Shown in pieces: positions 8,322 through 16,698 of a stretch of 64,000 nucleotides of DNA. Every line of letters starts with the position of its first letter. Within the stretch, counting starts at the first letter, position 1. Source of the stretch: Bacteroidales bacterium (GTDB lineage: Bacteria; Bacteroidota; Bacteroidia; Bacteroidales; Bacteroidaceae); assembly GCA_030528885.1 (NCBI GenBank), contig JAUMXY010000002.1, forward strand, positions 16,260 through 80,259. Reading direction: 5' to 3'. The position numbers were made by a program, and so were the translations under genes. Under the pieces are notes generated by a model. That model did not search any database and was not told where the DNA came from. It saw nothing but the letters and a program-made list of their open reading frames with translations.

Positions 8322-9743
8322 ATGATGACCTATATCATAAAATCCGCCATCGTCCTTTCCGCCCTGTACCTGCCCTACATGCTGCTGCTTCGGAAAGAAT
8401 CCTTCTTCCGCTTCAACCGGGCAATGCTGCTGTGCATCATGATGTTGTCGCTCACGCTTCCCCTGTTCGACATACACGCCTTGTCGTGGGAGAGCAACCC
8501 CATGAGCGAACACTTGCCAAGCTACACGCAGCCCGTTCTCGTGCCCTCCCCTCACGAACCGCAAGCCGACGCAGTCCTGGCAACAGCGGAAACGGGAAGC
8601 ACCAATTGGTGGCACATCATCTCCCTCCTCTACATCATCGGCATGGCCATCATGCTGGCAACCAAGCTGACGCAGCTCGGCATTCTCTATCGCAAAATAC
8701 GGCAGGGCGTGCTGTGGGCAGACAAACAAGAGGGCGTCACCATCTACTGCCACATCCACCCCATCGCCCCTTTCAGCTGGATGCGCTCCATCGTCATCAG
8801 CGAAGACGACTACACCAACAACGCCAGCACCATACTGCGCCATGAAATGGGGCACATCCAAAACCACCACTCACTCGACATCGTGCTGCTCAACGCCTGC
8901 CAAGTCATCCAATGGGCAAATCCGCTCGTCTGGGTTATGGCGCATTCCCTGCGCGACGTGCACGAGTACGAAGCCGACGACGCTGTACTGCGCAGCGGTG
9001 TCAGCATCCATCAATATCACAATCTGCTTATAAAGAAAGCCGTTGGCTCCAGTTCCTACGCCTTTGCCAACAGCTTTAATCACAGTTTACTAAAAAAACG
9101 TATCACTATGATGTTAAAAAAGAAATCCAATCCATGGATGCGCAGCAAGGCGCTGTACATCCTCCCCGTGGCAGTCGTTGCGCTCAGCGCATTCGCCACT
9201 CCAGAGTTGAACAACCGTGCCAACACAGGCACAGAAGTCATGAACAGCGGCAAAGTTACAGAAAAATCTGCAACTTCACAAGACTTGAAGAATTTTTCTG
9301 CTTCAACAGCTCCAGACGAAGAGGATGCCATCTTCATGATTTGCGAAGAAATGCCCGAATTCGAAGGCGGTGCTGCCAAGATGATGGAACACCTGATGCG
9401 CAATCTGAAATACCCTAAAGAAGCCCAAGAGCACGGCATACAGGGAAAAGTCATCGTAAGCTTTGTGGTTGAGAAAGATGGCAGCTGCACCAACTTTGAA
9501 GTGGTGCGCAATTCTTCCGAGGCCAAAGACATAAGAGCCACAGTCGTAACAGTGCAGAACACTGGTAAAGAAACGGAAGAAACCACAAATGCGGAAGACG
9601 AACGAAAAGCCCAAGCAGCAAAGGAAGCGCTCAACCAGGAAGCCATCAGAGTGTGCAAGCTCATGAAATTCAAGCCAGGCAAGCAAAGAGGACAGGCTGT
9701 AAGAGTTCGCTTCACTGTACCACTCACATTCCGCCTCCAATAA
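8322..9743 (+). CDS. BlaR1-like M56 membrane metallopeptidase with C-terminal TonB domain
   Basis: A 473-residue membrane protein. Hydrophobic helices lie at about residues 5-22, 34-50 and 97-115. The zinc motif HEMGH is at 174-178, and HEYEADDAVL supplies the third ligand, as in M56 peptidases. A helix at about 280-298 leads to a periplasmic C-terminal region with FEGGAAKMMEHL and KYPKEAQEHGIQGKVIVSF, the TonB_C fold. That fold is interrupted by a charged insert (residues about 395-435) before AIRVCKLMKFKPGKQRGQ. The fusion is a known Bacteroidetes variant: the penicillin-sensor domain of classic BlaR1 is replaced by TonB. Cleavage of the upstream BlaI is the expected output. Confidence 0.85.
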   Translation: MMTYIIKSAIVLSALYLPYMLLLRKESFFRFNRAMLLCIMMLSLTLPLFDIHALSWESNPMSEHLPSYTQPVLVPSPHEPQADAVLATAETGSTNWWHIISLLYIIGMAIMLATKLTQLGILYRKIRQGVLWADKQEGVTIYCHIHPIAPFSWMRSIVISEDDYTNNASTILRHEMGHIQNHHSLDIVLLNACQVIQWANPLVWVMAHSLRDVHEYEADDAVLRSGVSIHQYHNLLIKKAVGSSSYAFANSFNHSLLKKRITMMLKKKSNPWMRSKALYILPVAVVALSAFATPELNNRANTGTEVMNSGKVTEKSATSQDLKNFSASTAPDEEDAIFMICEEMPEFEGGAAKMMEHLMRNLKYPKEAQEHGIQGKVIVSFVVEKDGSCTNFEVVRNSSEAKDIRATVVTVQNTGKETEETTNAEDERKAQAAKEALNQEAIRVCKLMKFKPGKQRGQAVRVRFTVPLTFRLQ

Positions 9744-9808
9744 CAAAGCTGAAAAATCAGAACAGAAAGAGTTAGTAATTAAGATTAGTTAAACGCAGTG
9801 TACACAAT

Positions 9809-9845
9809 ACCCGCGCCGTCAGCGATGATAGCGCGGGTTTATTGC
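9809..9845 (+). terminator. terminator after blaI-blaR1
   Basis: ACCCGCGC (9809-9816) pairs with GCGCGGGT (9831-9838) across a 14-nt loop and is followed by a short T-rich tail. It separates the pair from the next gene. Confidence 0.7.
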
Positions 9846-9925
9846 CTTTAACGATAAAGCATTAAAGATTAGAACAAAACGCTAATTTTCCATCTGAAGC
9901 AAGTCCTTAATTCAAGAAAAAGCAC

Positions 9926-9933
9926 TACCTTTG
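9926..9933 (+). promoter_or_regulatory. -7 element for the outer-membrane barrel gene
   Basis: TACCTTTG matches TAnnTTTG and lies 16 bp before the ATG at 9950, predicting a very short leader. Confidence 0.5.
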
Positions 9934-9949
9934 CCACAAATGCGCATCC

Positions 9950-12900
9950 ATGAAACAGAAACTGTTGGCAACCCTTCTATTCTGCTTGGCAGCAACCGTG
10001 GCACGAGCTCAGACAGAGTTCGTCATAACGGCTATTGCCCCAGCACATCCAGCGGAAGCGCCGCTTGCCAAAAACGGCAGGCAGCTCGAAGTGCAGGCAG
10101 AAGTGCAGGACCACCTGACGCACGACCCCGTGAAGGTGTCAGCAGCCGAACTGCTGCTGGCATCGGACAGTTCTTTTGTGGATAGCATGCGCACATCCTT
10201 TCAAGCCAATCCCGACTACTCTTCCTATTCGCTCGTCAGAGGAATCGTAAACCAGGCAGGAGACTATCTCATCAGACTCAGTGCCGAGGGATACCAAACA
10301 GCCTATGTGCCCTTTTCCGTCAAGAAGCTCTACAAGAAGGAACGGCACCGCATGCTGAAGACCATCTATCTGAAGAAACAGAAGAAAAAGCAGGAGATGA
10401 AACTGGGGGAAGTGACGGTAACTGCCACCAAGCTGAAGTTCTACATGGACGGCGACACGCTGGTGTATGACGCTGACGCATTCAGCATGGCAGAGGGCTC
10501 GATGCTGAACGAGCTCATCAAGAAATTGCCAGGCGTGACACTGGAGCGAGGCGGTGTCATCAAGGTGAACGGCAAGACAGTCAGTGCGCTGCTGCTGAAC
10601 GGCAAGGACTTTTTCGACGACGACCGCGAGCTGCTGCTGGAAAACATGCCTTCGTATATGGTCAAGCACATACAGTCGTATGAACGTGTGCCAGAGCACC
10701 TGAAGGGCACTCCGAGAGAGAAGACAGCAAAGAAGGAGCTGGTCATGAACGTAAAGCTGAAACGGGAATACGCTACAGGGTGGCTGGCGAATGCCGAAGC
10801 TGGAGGCGGAAGCACCTTCAGCAAGAGCGAGCGAGGGAAACTCGACACCAAATATCTCGGCCGCTTGTTTGGCCTGCGATTTACCGACCGGTCAAGGCTG
10901 ATGCTCTACGCTAACGCCAACAACTTGAATGACTACCGTGCCCCCGGCGACGAGGGAGACTGGTCGCAGCTGTCGCAATCGCAAGGCCTCACGAAGTCCT
11001 ACACGCTGGGCGGCAACCTACAGACAAGCAACCAAGATGACAGTTTCAACTATCAGGCCAACATGGAAGGGTCATACCGCGACTCGGACGAGGGCAGCAA
11101 CAGCAGCGGGGCGACGTTTCTGGAGGGAGGCGACACTTACAACCGCTCGTCCACCCAAGGGAACGACCGCGAATGGCGCATGGCAACAAGGCAGCATCTG
11201 AGATTTAGAGACCAAGAGGGAGACGGCGAGTTCGTCAAAGACATATACTTCCAAGCGACCCAATCCATCAACTACAAGAAACAAAAATTCACATCGCTGT
11301 CTGCCGATGCGACCCTGACAGAGGACGTGGCCGGGCAGCTGGGAAAGGAATGGATGGACAGCATCATGGCGCCTCACGGAGGCAACCTGCTGAAGCGCTA
11401 CGTCATCAACCGAAGCCTGTTGAACCGAAGAGGAAACAATGAGGAATTAAACACCACAACAACCGGGTTCCTCGACTTCTCGCCAGCACATAATGACTAT
11501 ATAAGCTTCACTTTGATGTTTGACCACTCATACATAAAGCACAAGAGGAAAAGCTACACGCATTACCTGCTGGACTATCCAAGCTCTTCTACCCCCTCCG
11601 ACTTCCGCAACAGATACAACCCGACAAAAGATTTGACCCACCAATGGAGTGTCACACCCCAGATGACTTGGGCATTGGACCCGAACAACAAACACAACAT
11701 CAGTGCTGACTACAGATACAACTACCACTACAACAGCAGCAACAGCCCACTGTATCTGCTGCACATGCTAGAGGGATGGAACACGGCTGACACACAGCAC
11801 GAGCTGGGAATGCTCCCTTCGACAGAAGAGATGCTGAGCACACTCGATGCCTGCAACAGCTCTGACTCGAAGACACGGGTGCACAGCCATACACCCAACA
11901 TCAGATACACCCTGCGAATGGACAATGCCAAGACCGGAAGCTACTCATCCTTGACTTTGGGCATCTCGATGCCTATGAGAAACGAGAAGATGGACTACCA
12001 CAGAGGAATGCAAGTGGATACGCTGATGAACCGCAACACGATGTTTGTCAACGCAAGCATCAACATCTTCCACGACATCTTCAAGCGCAACAGGAGCATC
12101 AGCGGAGGCTACAGCATCAGTCACAACGCACCGTCGATGACGAGTCTGCTAGACATTCGAGACGACCGAAACCCGCTGTTCATCACGCAGGGGAACCCCA
12201 ACCTGAAAAGCACTCGAACGCACCGATTCGATGCCACCTATCGCGACAAGTTCGGCAAAACATTCTTCTACATCAATGTCAACGGCTACATCACAGAGAA
12301 CGCAGAAGCGTCAGGGTTCATCTACAACAAGGAAACAGGCGTGCGAACCATAACGCCCGACAACGTGAACGGGAACTGGAACATGTATGTATCGTCAAGA
12401 GCCGACTTTGCGCTTGACCCTCATGAGAAATGGCGCCTGACAGACCAGTTGTCCTACCAGTACAGCCACAATGTAGACCTGAGCGGAACGAATGAGAGCC
12501 TGCGCGCTACACGCTCGGTGGTAAATTCCAACTATTTCACCAAAGACCTCGCCATCGACTGGCGACCGACCGACAAGATGGAGTATAGCGCCAACGGAAA
12601 GCTCACCTATCAGCACTCCTCCAGCGCACGCGAGGGGTTCACCGACATCAACGCCTTCACATTCCAGTACGGCATCAGCGGACAAATCGAATTGCCGTGG
12701 AACATTCAATGCTCAACAGACCTGACCATGTACAGCCGCCGCGGATACAGCGAAGCCTCGATGAACACGAACGAGCTGGTGTGGAATGCCCGAGTGGCAA
12801 AACGACTGATGAAAGGACAGCTGACCATCATGTTTGACGGCTTCGACCTGCTGGGCAACCTGTCTAACGTGCATCGCTACATCAACGCACAAGGACGTAG

Positions 12901-12985
12901 CGAGACCATCTACAACATGATACCTTCATACGGCTTGTTCCATGTTATATGGAGACTGAACAAGCAACCCCAAAAGAACAAGTAG
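9950..12985 (+). CDS. outer-membrane beta-barrel protein (TonB-dependent-receptor-like)
   Basis: A 1011-residue exported protein with a signal peptide at 1-21 (ATVARAQ). Residues about 22-130 form an extension with a carboxypeptidase-regulatory-like flavour (GDYLIRLSAEGYQTAYV). A plug-like domain follows: LGEVTVTATKLKFYMDGDTL, LIKKLPGVTLERGGVIKVNG and LLNGKDFFDDD. From about residue 270 alternating polar and aromatic strands form a large barrel ending in FHVIWRLNKQ. This matches the 'outer membrane beta-barrel' family related to TonB receptors, often called with no known ligand. No SusD homologue follows. It has its own promoter, so co-regulation with the upstream blaI-blaR1 pair is not shown. 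Its stop is 5 bp from that of the convergent regulator gene. Confidence 0.85.
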   Translation: MKQKLLATLLFCLAATVARAQTEFVITAIAPAHPAEAPLAKNGRQLEVQAEVQDHLTHDPVKVSAAELLLASDSSFVDSMRTSFQANPDYSSYSLVRGIVNQAGDYLIRLSAEGYQTAYVPFSVKKLYKKERHRMLKTIYLKKQKKKQEMKLGEVTVTATKLKFYMDGDTLVYDADAFSMAEGSMLNELIKKLPGVTLERGGVIKVNGKTVSALLLNGKDFFDDDRELLLENMPSYMVKHIQSYERVPEHLKGTPREKTAKKELVMNVKLKREYATGWLANAEAGGGSTFSKSERGKLDTKYLGRLFGLRFTDRSRLMLYANANNLNDYRAPGDEGDWSQLSQSQGLTKSYTLGGNLQTSNQDDSFNYQANMEGSYRDSDEGSNSSGATFLEGGDTYNRSSTQGNDREWRMATRQHLRFRDQEGDGEFVKDIYFQATQSINYKKQKFTSLSADATLTEDVAGQLGKEWMDSIMAPHGGNLLKRYVINRSLLNRRGNNEELNTTTTGFLDFSPAHNDYISFTLMFDHSYIKHKRKSYTHYLLDYPSSSTPSDFRNRYNPTKDLTHQWSVTPQMTWALDPNNKHNISADYRYNYHYNSSNSPLYLLHMLEGWNTADTQHELGMLPSTEEMLSTLDACNSSDSKTRVHSHTPNIRYTLRMDNAKTGSYSSLTLGISMPMRNEKMDYHRGMQVDTLMNRNTMFVNASINIFHDIFKRNRSISGGYSISHNAPSMTSLLDIRDDRNPLFITQGNPNLKSTRTHRFDATYRDKFGKTFFYINVNGYITENAEASGFIYNKETGVRTITPDNVNGNWNMYVSSRADFALDPHEKWRLTDQLSYQYSHNVDLSGTNESLRATRSVVNSNYFTKDLAIDWRPTDKMEYSANGKLTYQHSSSAREGFTDINAFTFQYGISGQIELPWNIQCSTDLTMYSRRGYSEASMNTNELVWNARVAKRLMKGQLTIMFDGFDLLGNLSNVHRYINAQGRSETIYNMIPSYGLFHVIWRLNKQPQKNK

Positions 12986-12990
12986 AGTTT

Positions 12991-15879
12991 TTACCCTTTA
13001 TACTTAGCCGGTGTACATCCGTATTGCTTCTGGAAGCACTTTGCAAAGTATGACGGGCTGGAAAAACCAACCATATAGCACACCTCGTTCACCCTGTAGC
13101 TTTCCGACAGCAGCAAAGAAGCGGCATGTTTCAGGCGTATCACTTGAATCATCTCGTTGGGAGTAACATCCGTAAGCGCCTTGATTTTGGAGAACAGACC
13201 CGAGCGAGAGATGCCCAGTTCCGAAGCCAGATAGTCCACCGACAGTTCAGGATTGGAGAAGTTCTTCTCTATCACTTTCTCCATCTTATCCAAGAACTCT
13301 TGATCCTTGTCACTGATAGTCATGAACTTGATGCGCGCATCATGAACTTCCTGCTCCATACGGATATTGATTTCCTGAATCTCCTGTTCCTTCTGCACGT
13401 TGATTTCCTGAATCTCTTGCTCCTTCTGCACATTGATTTCCTGAATCTCTGCCACAAACCTCTTTTCCTTCTTCTTCAGCAGATGACGCACAAAGAAGAC
13501 CAGCAGCAGAATGGCAACCACCGCATACAGAATCTGTGCAGGCGTATTCCAATAGAAAGGCGGAGTAATGACAATGCGCAAGGAGGCATCTTCCGACTGA
13601 AGTCCCTCATTGGTCATAGCACGCACATGCAGCGTATAAGTCCCAGGCGAAAGGTTGGTGTAGGTCACGCTCCTGTGATTGCCCGCCTCAATCCAGCCAT
13701 CTTCATCAAAGCCCTCCAGATAATAGCTGTAAGAAATGCCTGAAGGCTGGAGATAGCTCATTGCAGAGAATGACACACGGAACACATTCTCCTTATAACT
13801 GAGGCGAAGCTCCTCCAGGTAAGGGAGCCTTTCAGGCAATATCTTGCTGCCAACAGGGACAGGGCGGCTATAAACTTCCAGCCCAGTGAACACCACTTGC
13901 GGCTTCACGCCATTGCCATGCATCGACTGAGGCGAAAAGGCAATGAAGCCATTGGTTGTCCCCAAATATATCCTGCCGTCATAGCCGCGCAGGATAGCGT
14001 CAGGAAGAAAATCTATGCTGGAGATGTTTCCGCCTCCTTTGTAATTCATCAGCACCTCTCCCTTGGTCAGCGAATAGCAGAGAATGCCTTCCGACGTCGC
14101 CAGCCAAAGATTGCCTTCCACCGCTGAAATGCCGTACACGCCCAATTCATTGCCTGACAATTCCACTTCATCGAAGCTGTCAGCCTGACGGTCATAGCGG
14201 AACAAGCCATTGGAAGTGCCCACCCAGAGCGTTCCCTGCCCATCCTCAAACAGGCAGCTGACCGAAACATGCGAGTTGGCAGCAACCTTCCGACTATCGA
14301 AATCGACATAATGCTTCCATTTCCCATCTTTGCCACACGCCCACAGCCCATTACCATCCGTTGCCACCCACAAACAATCCTCACAGTCCTGCATAATATC
14401 ACTGACGGGAACACCCACTTGCTTCATCACGCTGAACGTGCGAGTCTCAGGATGGAAAAGAGTGACAGCATTGAAAGTGCCCACCCAGATGCGGCTCTGA
14501 CGGTCGCAGCAGATGGCATAAGAGCTGGCATCAATCCGATTACCCTGTTCGTCCAAGAACTCGGGAATGTTTGTAACCGCCATCGTATTGACATCCACAA
14601 TATCCATCCCTTGGGCATAGGTGCCCACATACAGGCTATCTCCATCCATGCACAGCGCATGCACATTGTGCTCTGCCCCTTGCTTTGCCAACTTCACCGA
14701 TGTGAAAGAGTCTTCACCCGGAGTGTAATAGCACAAACCGCCATCGTCGCTCGAAATCCACAAGCGGCGGTAACGGTCTTCACAAAAGCGATTGATGACA
14801 TTGCCTGACACGGAAGTGCCCCGCTCAGAGTAAACATACGAGATAAAGTTACCCGCTACGGGATGAGAATAGTTCACGCCCCCATAAAAAGTTCCTATCC
14901 AGATTCCTCCCTCGCGGTCAAGCATCAACGGATAGACAAAATTGTCACTGAGCGCGCTCGACATAAGACTATTGCGGTCATATTGCCTCATCTTGTTCTG
15001 CTTCACATCCAGCGCAAGCAGCCCCTTGTCGCTGCCCAACAACAAGTGACCTTTTTTCACTTCTAATATACTATGTACGTGAAGCATCTTCGAGTCCTGA
15101 GGCGTCAGCACCACATCGGCATGATGGGTCGAGGGGGAGAAACGAACCAGCGTACCATTCCACATGCCCATCCACATATAACCAGCATAGTCCTCCGTCA
15201 AAGCAATGCCAGAGACGCTTGGACTTTGCTTGCCCGCAAAATCCAGTTCAAACGCCTCAAAGCGCTTCGTCACCATATTGTAGCGAATCAGATTTTCCGA
15301 GGCCCAATTGCTCGAAGCCCACACTTCTCCTTTTCTGCTGACATAGATATAACCATAGCGTTTCGTGCCGTCAGGGGTCGGAACAGACGTACAAACGCCA
15401 GTTTTCGTATCCAAACATAAGATGCCTTGGCCAATGGTCGCAATCCACAAACACCCTTTATTGTCCATTCTAACACTGGAGACATTTGCAACCTCGCCTT
15501 TTTGCAGGGTTGAGAAAGACAAATCGACCCACTTCACACTGTCCAACCGCTGCTGATATAAATAAAGTCCATTCTCAGTCCCAATCCATATAGAGTCCCC
15601 GTCCTCTGCCATAGCCGTCACTGACAGAGAGCGCGACTTGGCCACCTGCACGACGCTATGCCCATCGTAGCGGTTCAGTCCCCGACTGGTTCCCATCCAC
15701 ACAAACCCCTTTTCATCTTGCAGCAACGAACGAACCGTATTTGAAGAAAGTCCGTCATTTATAGAAAGATGTGAAAACACCATAGGAGTCTCCAAATAAG
15801 AATCCTCTTGGGATTTAGCTATAGAAACCACAAGACCCAACAGAGCAACAAGCAGGATTTTATAAACAGGATTACGCAT
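12991..15879 (-). CDS. membrane-spanning two-component-type propeller sensor fused to AraC DNA-binding domain (no kinase)
   Basis: A 962-residue one-chain regulator. After a signal or anchor at 1-23, beta-propeller repeats (for example NDGLSSNTVRSLLQDEKGFVW, DGQGTLWVGTSNGLFRYDR) fill about residues 30-690. A Y_Y_Y domain (SYYLEGFDEDGWIEAG, LSPGTYTLHVRA) precedes one transmembrane helix at about 783-801. The cytoplasmic part has no histidine-kinase or receiver domain. Instead an 11-residue coiled-coil unit, EIQEINVQKEQ, is repeated three times (33-bp DNA repeats starting at 13367, 13400 and 13433) and leads to an AraC domain (860-962, with GFSSPSYFAKCFQKQYGCTP). The periplasmic sensor would therefore signal by moving the coiled coil. 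The target genes are unknown; the convergent barrel gene is a candidate only by position. Confidence 0.88.
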   Translation of the reverse strand: MRNPVYKILLVALLGLVVSIAKSQEDSYLETPMVFSHLSINDGLSSNTVRSLLQDEKGFVWMGTSRGLNRYDGHSVVQVAKSRSLSVTAMAEDGDSIWIGTENGLYLYQQRLDSVKWVDLSFSTLQKGEVANVSSVRMDNKGCLWIATIGQGILCLDTKTGVCTSVPTPDGTKRYGYIYVSRKGEVWASSNWASENLIRYNMVTKRFEAFELDFAGKQSPSVSGIALTEDYAGYMWMGMWNGTLVRFSPSTHHADVVLTPQDSKMLHVHSILEVKKGHLLLGSDKGLLALDVKQNKMRQYDRNSLMSSALSDNFVYPLMLDREGGIWIGTFYGGVNYSHPVAGNFISYVYSERGTSVSGNVINRFCEDRYRRLWISSDDGGLCYYTPGEDSFTSVKLAKQGAEHNVHALCMDGDSLYVGTYAQGMDIVDVNTMAVTNIPEFLDEQGNRIDASSYAICCDRQSRIWVGTFNAVTLFHPETRTFSVMKQVGVPVSDIMQDCEDCLWVATDGNGLWACGKDGKWKHYVDFDSRKVAANSHVSVSCLFEDGQGTLWVGTSNGLFRYDRQADSFDEVELSGNELGVYGISAVEGNLWLATSEGILCYSLTKGEVLMNYKGGGNISSIDFLPDAILRGYDGRIYLGTTNGFIAFSPQSMHGNGVKPQVVFTGLEVYSRPVPVGSKILPERLPYLEELRLSYKENVFRVSFSAMSYLQPSGISYSYYLEGFDEDGWIEAGNHRSVTYTNLSPGTYTLHVRAMTNEGLQSEDASLRIVITPPFYWNTPAQILYAVVAILLLVFFVRHLLKKKEKRFVAEIQEINVQKEQEIQEINVQKEQEIQEINIRMEQEVHDARIKFMTISDKDQEFLDKMEKVIEKNFSNPELSVDYLASELGISRSGLFSKIKALTDVTPNEMIQVIRLKHAASLLLSESYRVNEVCYMVGFSSPSYFAKCFQKQYGCTPAKYKG

Positions 15880-15919
15880 ACGCCAAACATTTAATCAGAT
15901 AAAAACGCCTTTGTTGAGG

Positions 15920-15953
15920 CAAAGATAATGAAAAAATAATACAGAGAAACAAT
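15920..15953 (-). promoter_or_regulatory. promoter of the propeller-AraC gene
   Basis: On the minus strand TATCTTTG (15920-15927) is a good -7 element. An ATTG at 15950-15953 lies 22 bp upstream, so the -33 match is weak. Confidence 0.4.
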
Positions 15954-16253
15954 AAAATCGTCCGAGAATCGCATCGCGGGGCGCATTTTGTGCAAAATTA
16001 CTATTCATTTAGACTTTTATTGTATCTAAAACAACAAAAAAGGTGTTACTTTGCATCAGTTTAATAACTGATTTAGATTTGTTAGATAAAAAGATAATTT
16101 GTTAGATTAGCCTATTAATGAGAAAGCGAGGAAGAACAGCGGTTCACTCTTACTGATTTTAAGACTACGCATAAATTAACCAAAAGACTAAAAAGCTAAC
16201 TGACTATTAATATAGAATTGATTAGATAGTAATATATAATAGGTGAAAAACGA

Positions 16254-16292
16254 GAGAGGGTCAAACGTGAGTTCCACCCTCTCATTTTTTTT
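16254..16292 (+). terminator. orphan rho-independent terminator
   Basis: GAGAGGGT (16254-16261) pairs with ACCCTCTC (16276-16283), followed by A and eight T. No plus-strand gene precedes it within 3 kb, so it may end a small RNA from the AT-rich stretch 15960-16250. I found no strong promoter there; TACTTTG near 16050 is one base short of the -7 consensus. The rest of the 15880-16698 gap contains only the two palindromic elements listed next. Confidence 0.6.
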
Positions 16293-16460
16293 GTCCTTAT
16301 CCCAACTGAACCCAAGCAAGCACATGAGACCTTCCTCATACGCTGTCCGAAATAAAGACCGTCCTCGATTGCTGACGTAACTTTTAAGTTCGCAGAACGG
16401 ATAGATTTAACCCATTGCCCCCACTTGAGGATTGCGGGTGTTTTTTCGGTGTTCTTCAGG

Positions 16461-16529
16461 CGTACCCCTCGGGTACGGCATACCGTACCCCTCGGGTCCA
16501 CCTCATCGGACCCGAGGGGTACGCTTTTT
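16461..16529. repeat. REP-like three-unit palindromic element, copy A
   Basis: Three units share the core CGTACCC-CTC-GGG: 16461-16477, 16484-16499 and an inverted unit at 16508-16523. Spacers are 6 and 8 bp. Units two and three form a perfect 16-bp hairpin, followed by CTTTTT on the plus strand. The arrangement and spacers match copy B at 50512-50578 read on the other strand. Confidence 0.85.
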
Positions 16530-16588
16530 ACGCATGCTCTATCGCCACCACCAAATCCGCCCTAAATGGAAGCAGTTTGGCATTCACA

Positions 16589-16640
16589 GCGCCGAAGGCT
16601 TCACCCTGCCATCACGCAAGCAGGATGAAGCCTTCGGCGC
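16589..16640. repeat. 21-bp intergenic inverted repeat
   Basis: Arms 16589-16609 and 16620-16640 (core GCGCCGAAGGCTTCA) pair with one mismatch around a 10-nt loop. It lies 59 bp downstream of the stop of the minus-strand gene at 16699 and may protect or end its transcript, though there is no T-run. Confidence 0.7.
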
Positions 16641-16698
16641 CCATAGCAAGAGGCTGCAGCTGCCAATACCAGCACAGGACGTCTCTTGACAGGGAAAA

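Noticed and set aside
13367..13465. 33-bp direct repeats as a possible CRISPR array
   Set aside because: They are contiguous, in frame with no spacers, and encode the coiled-coil repeat of the propeller-AraC protein.
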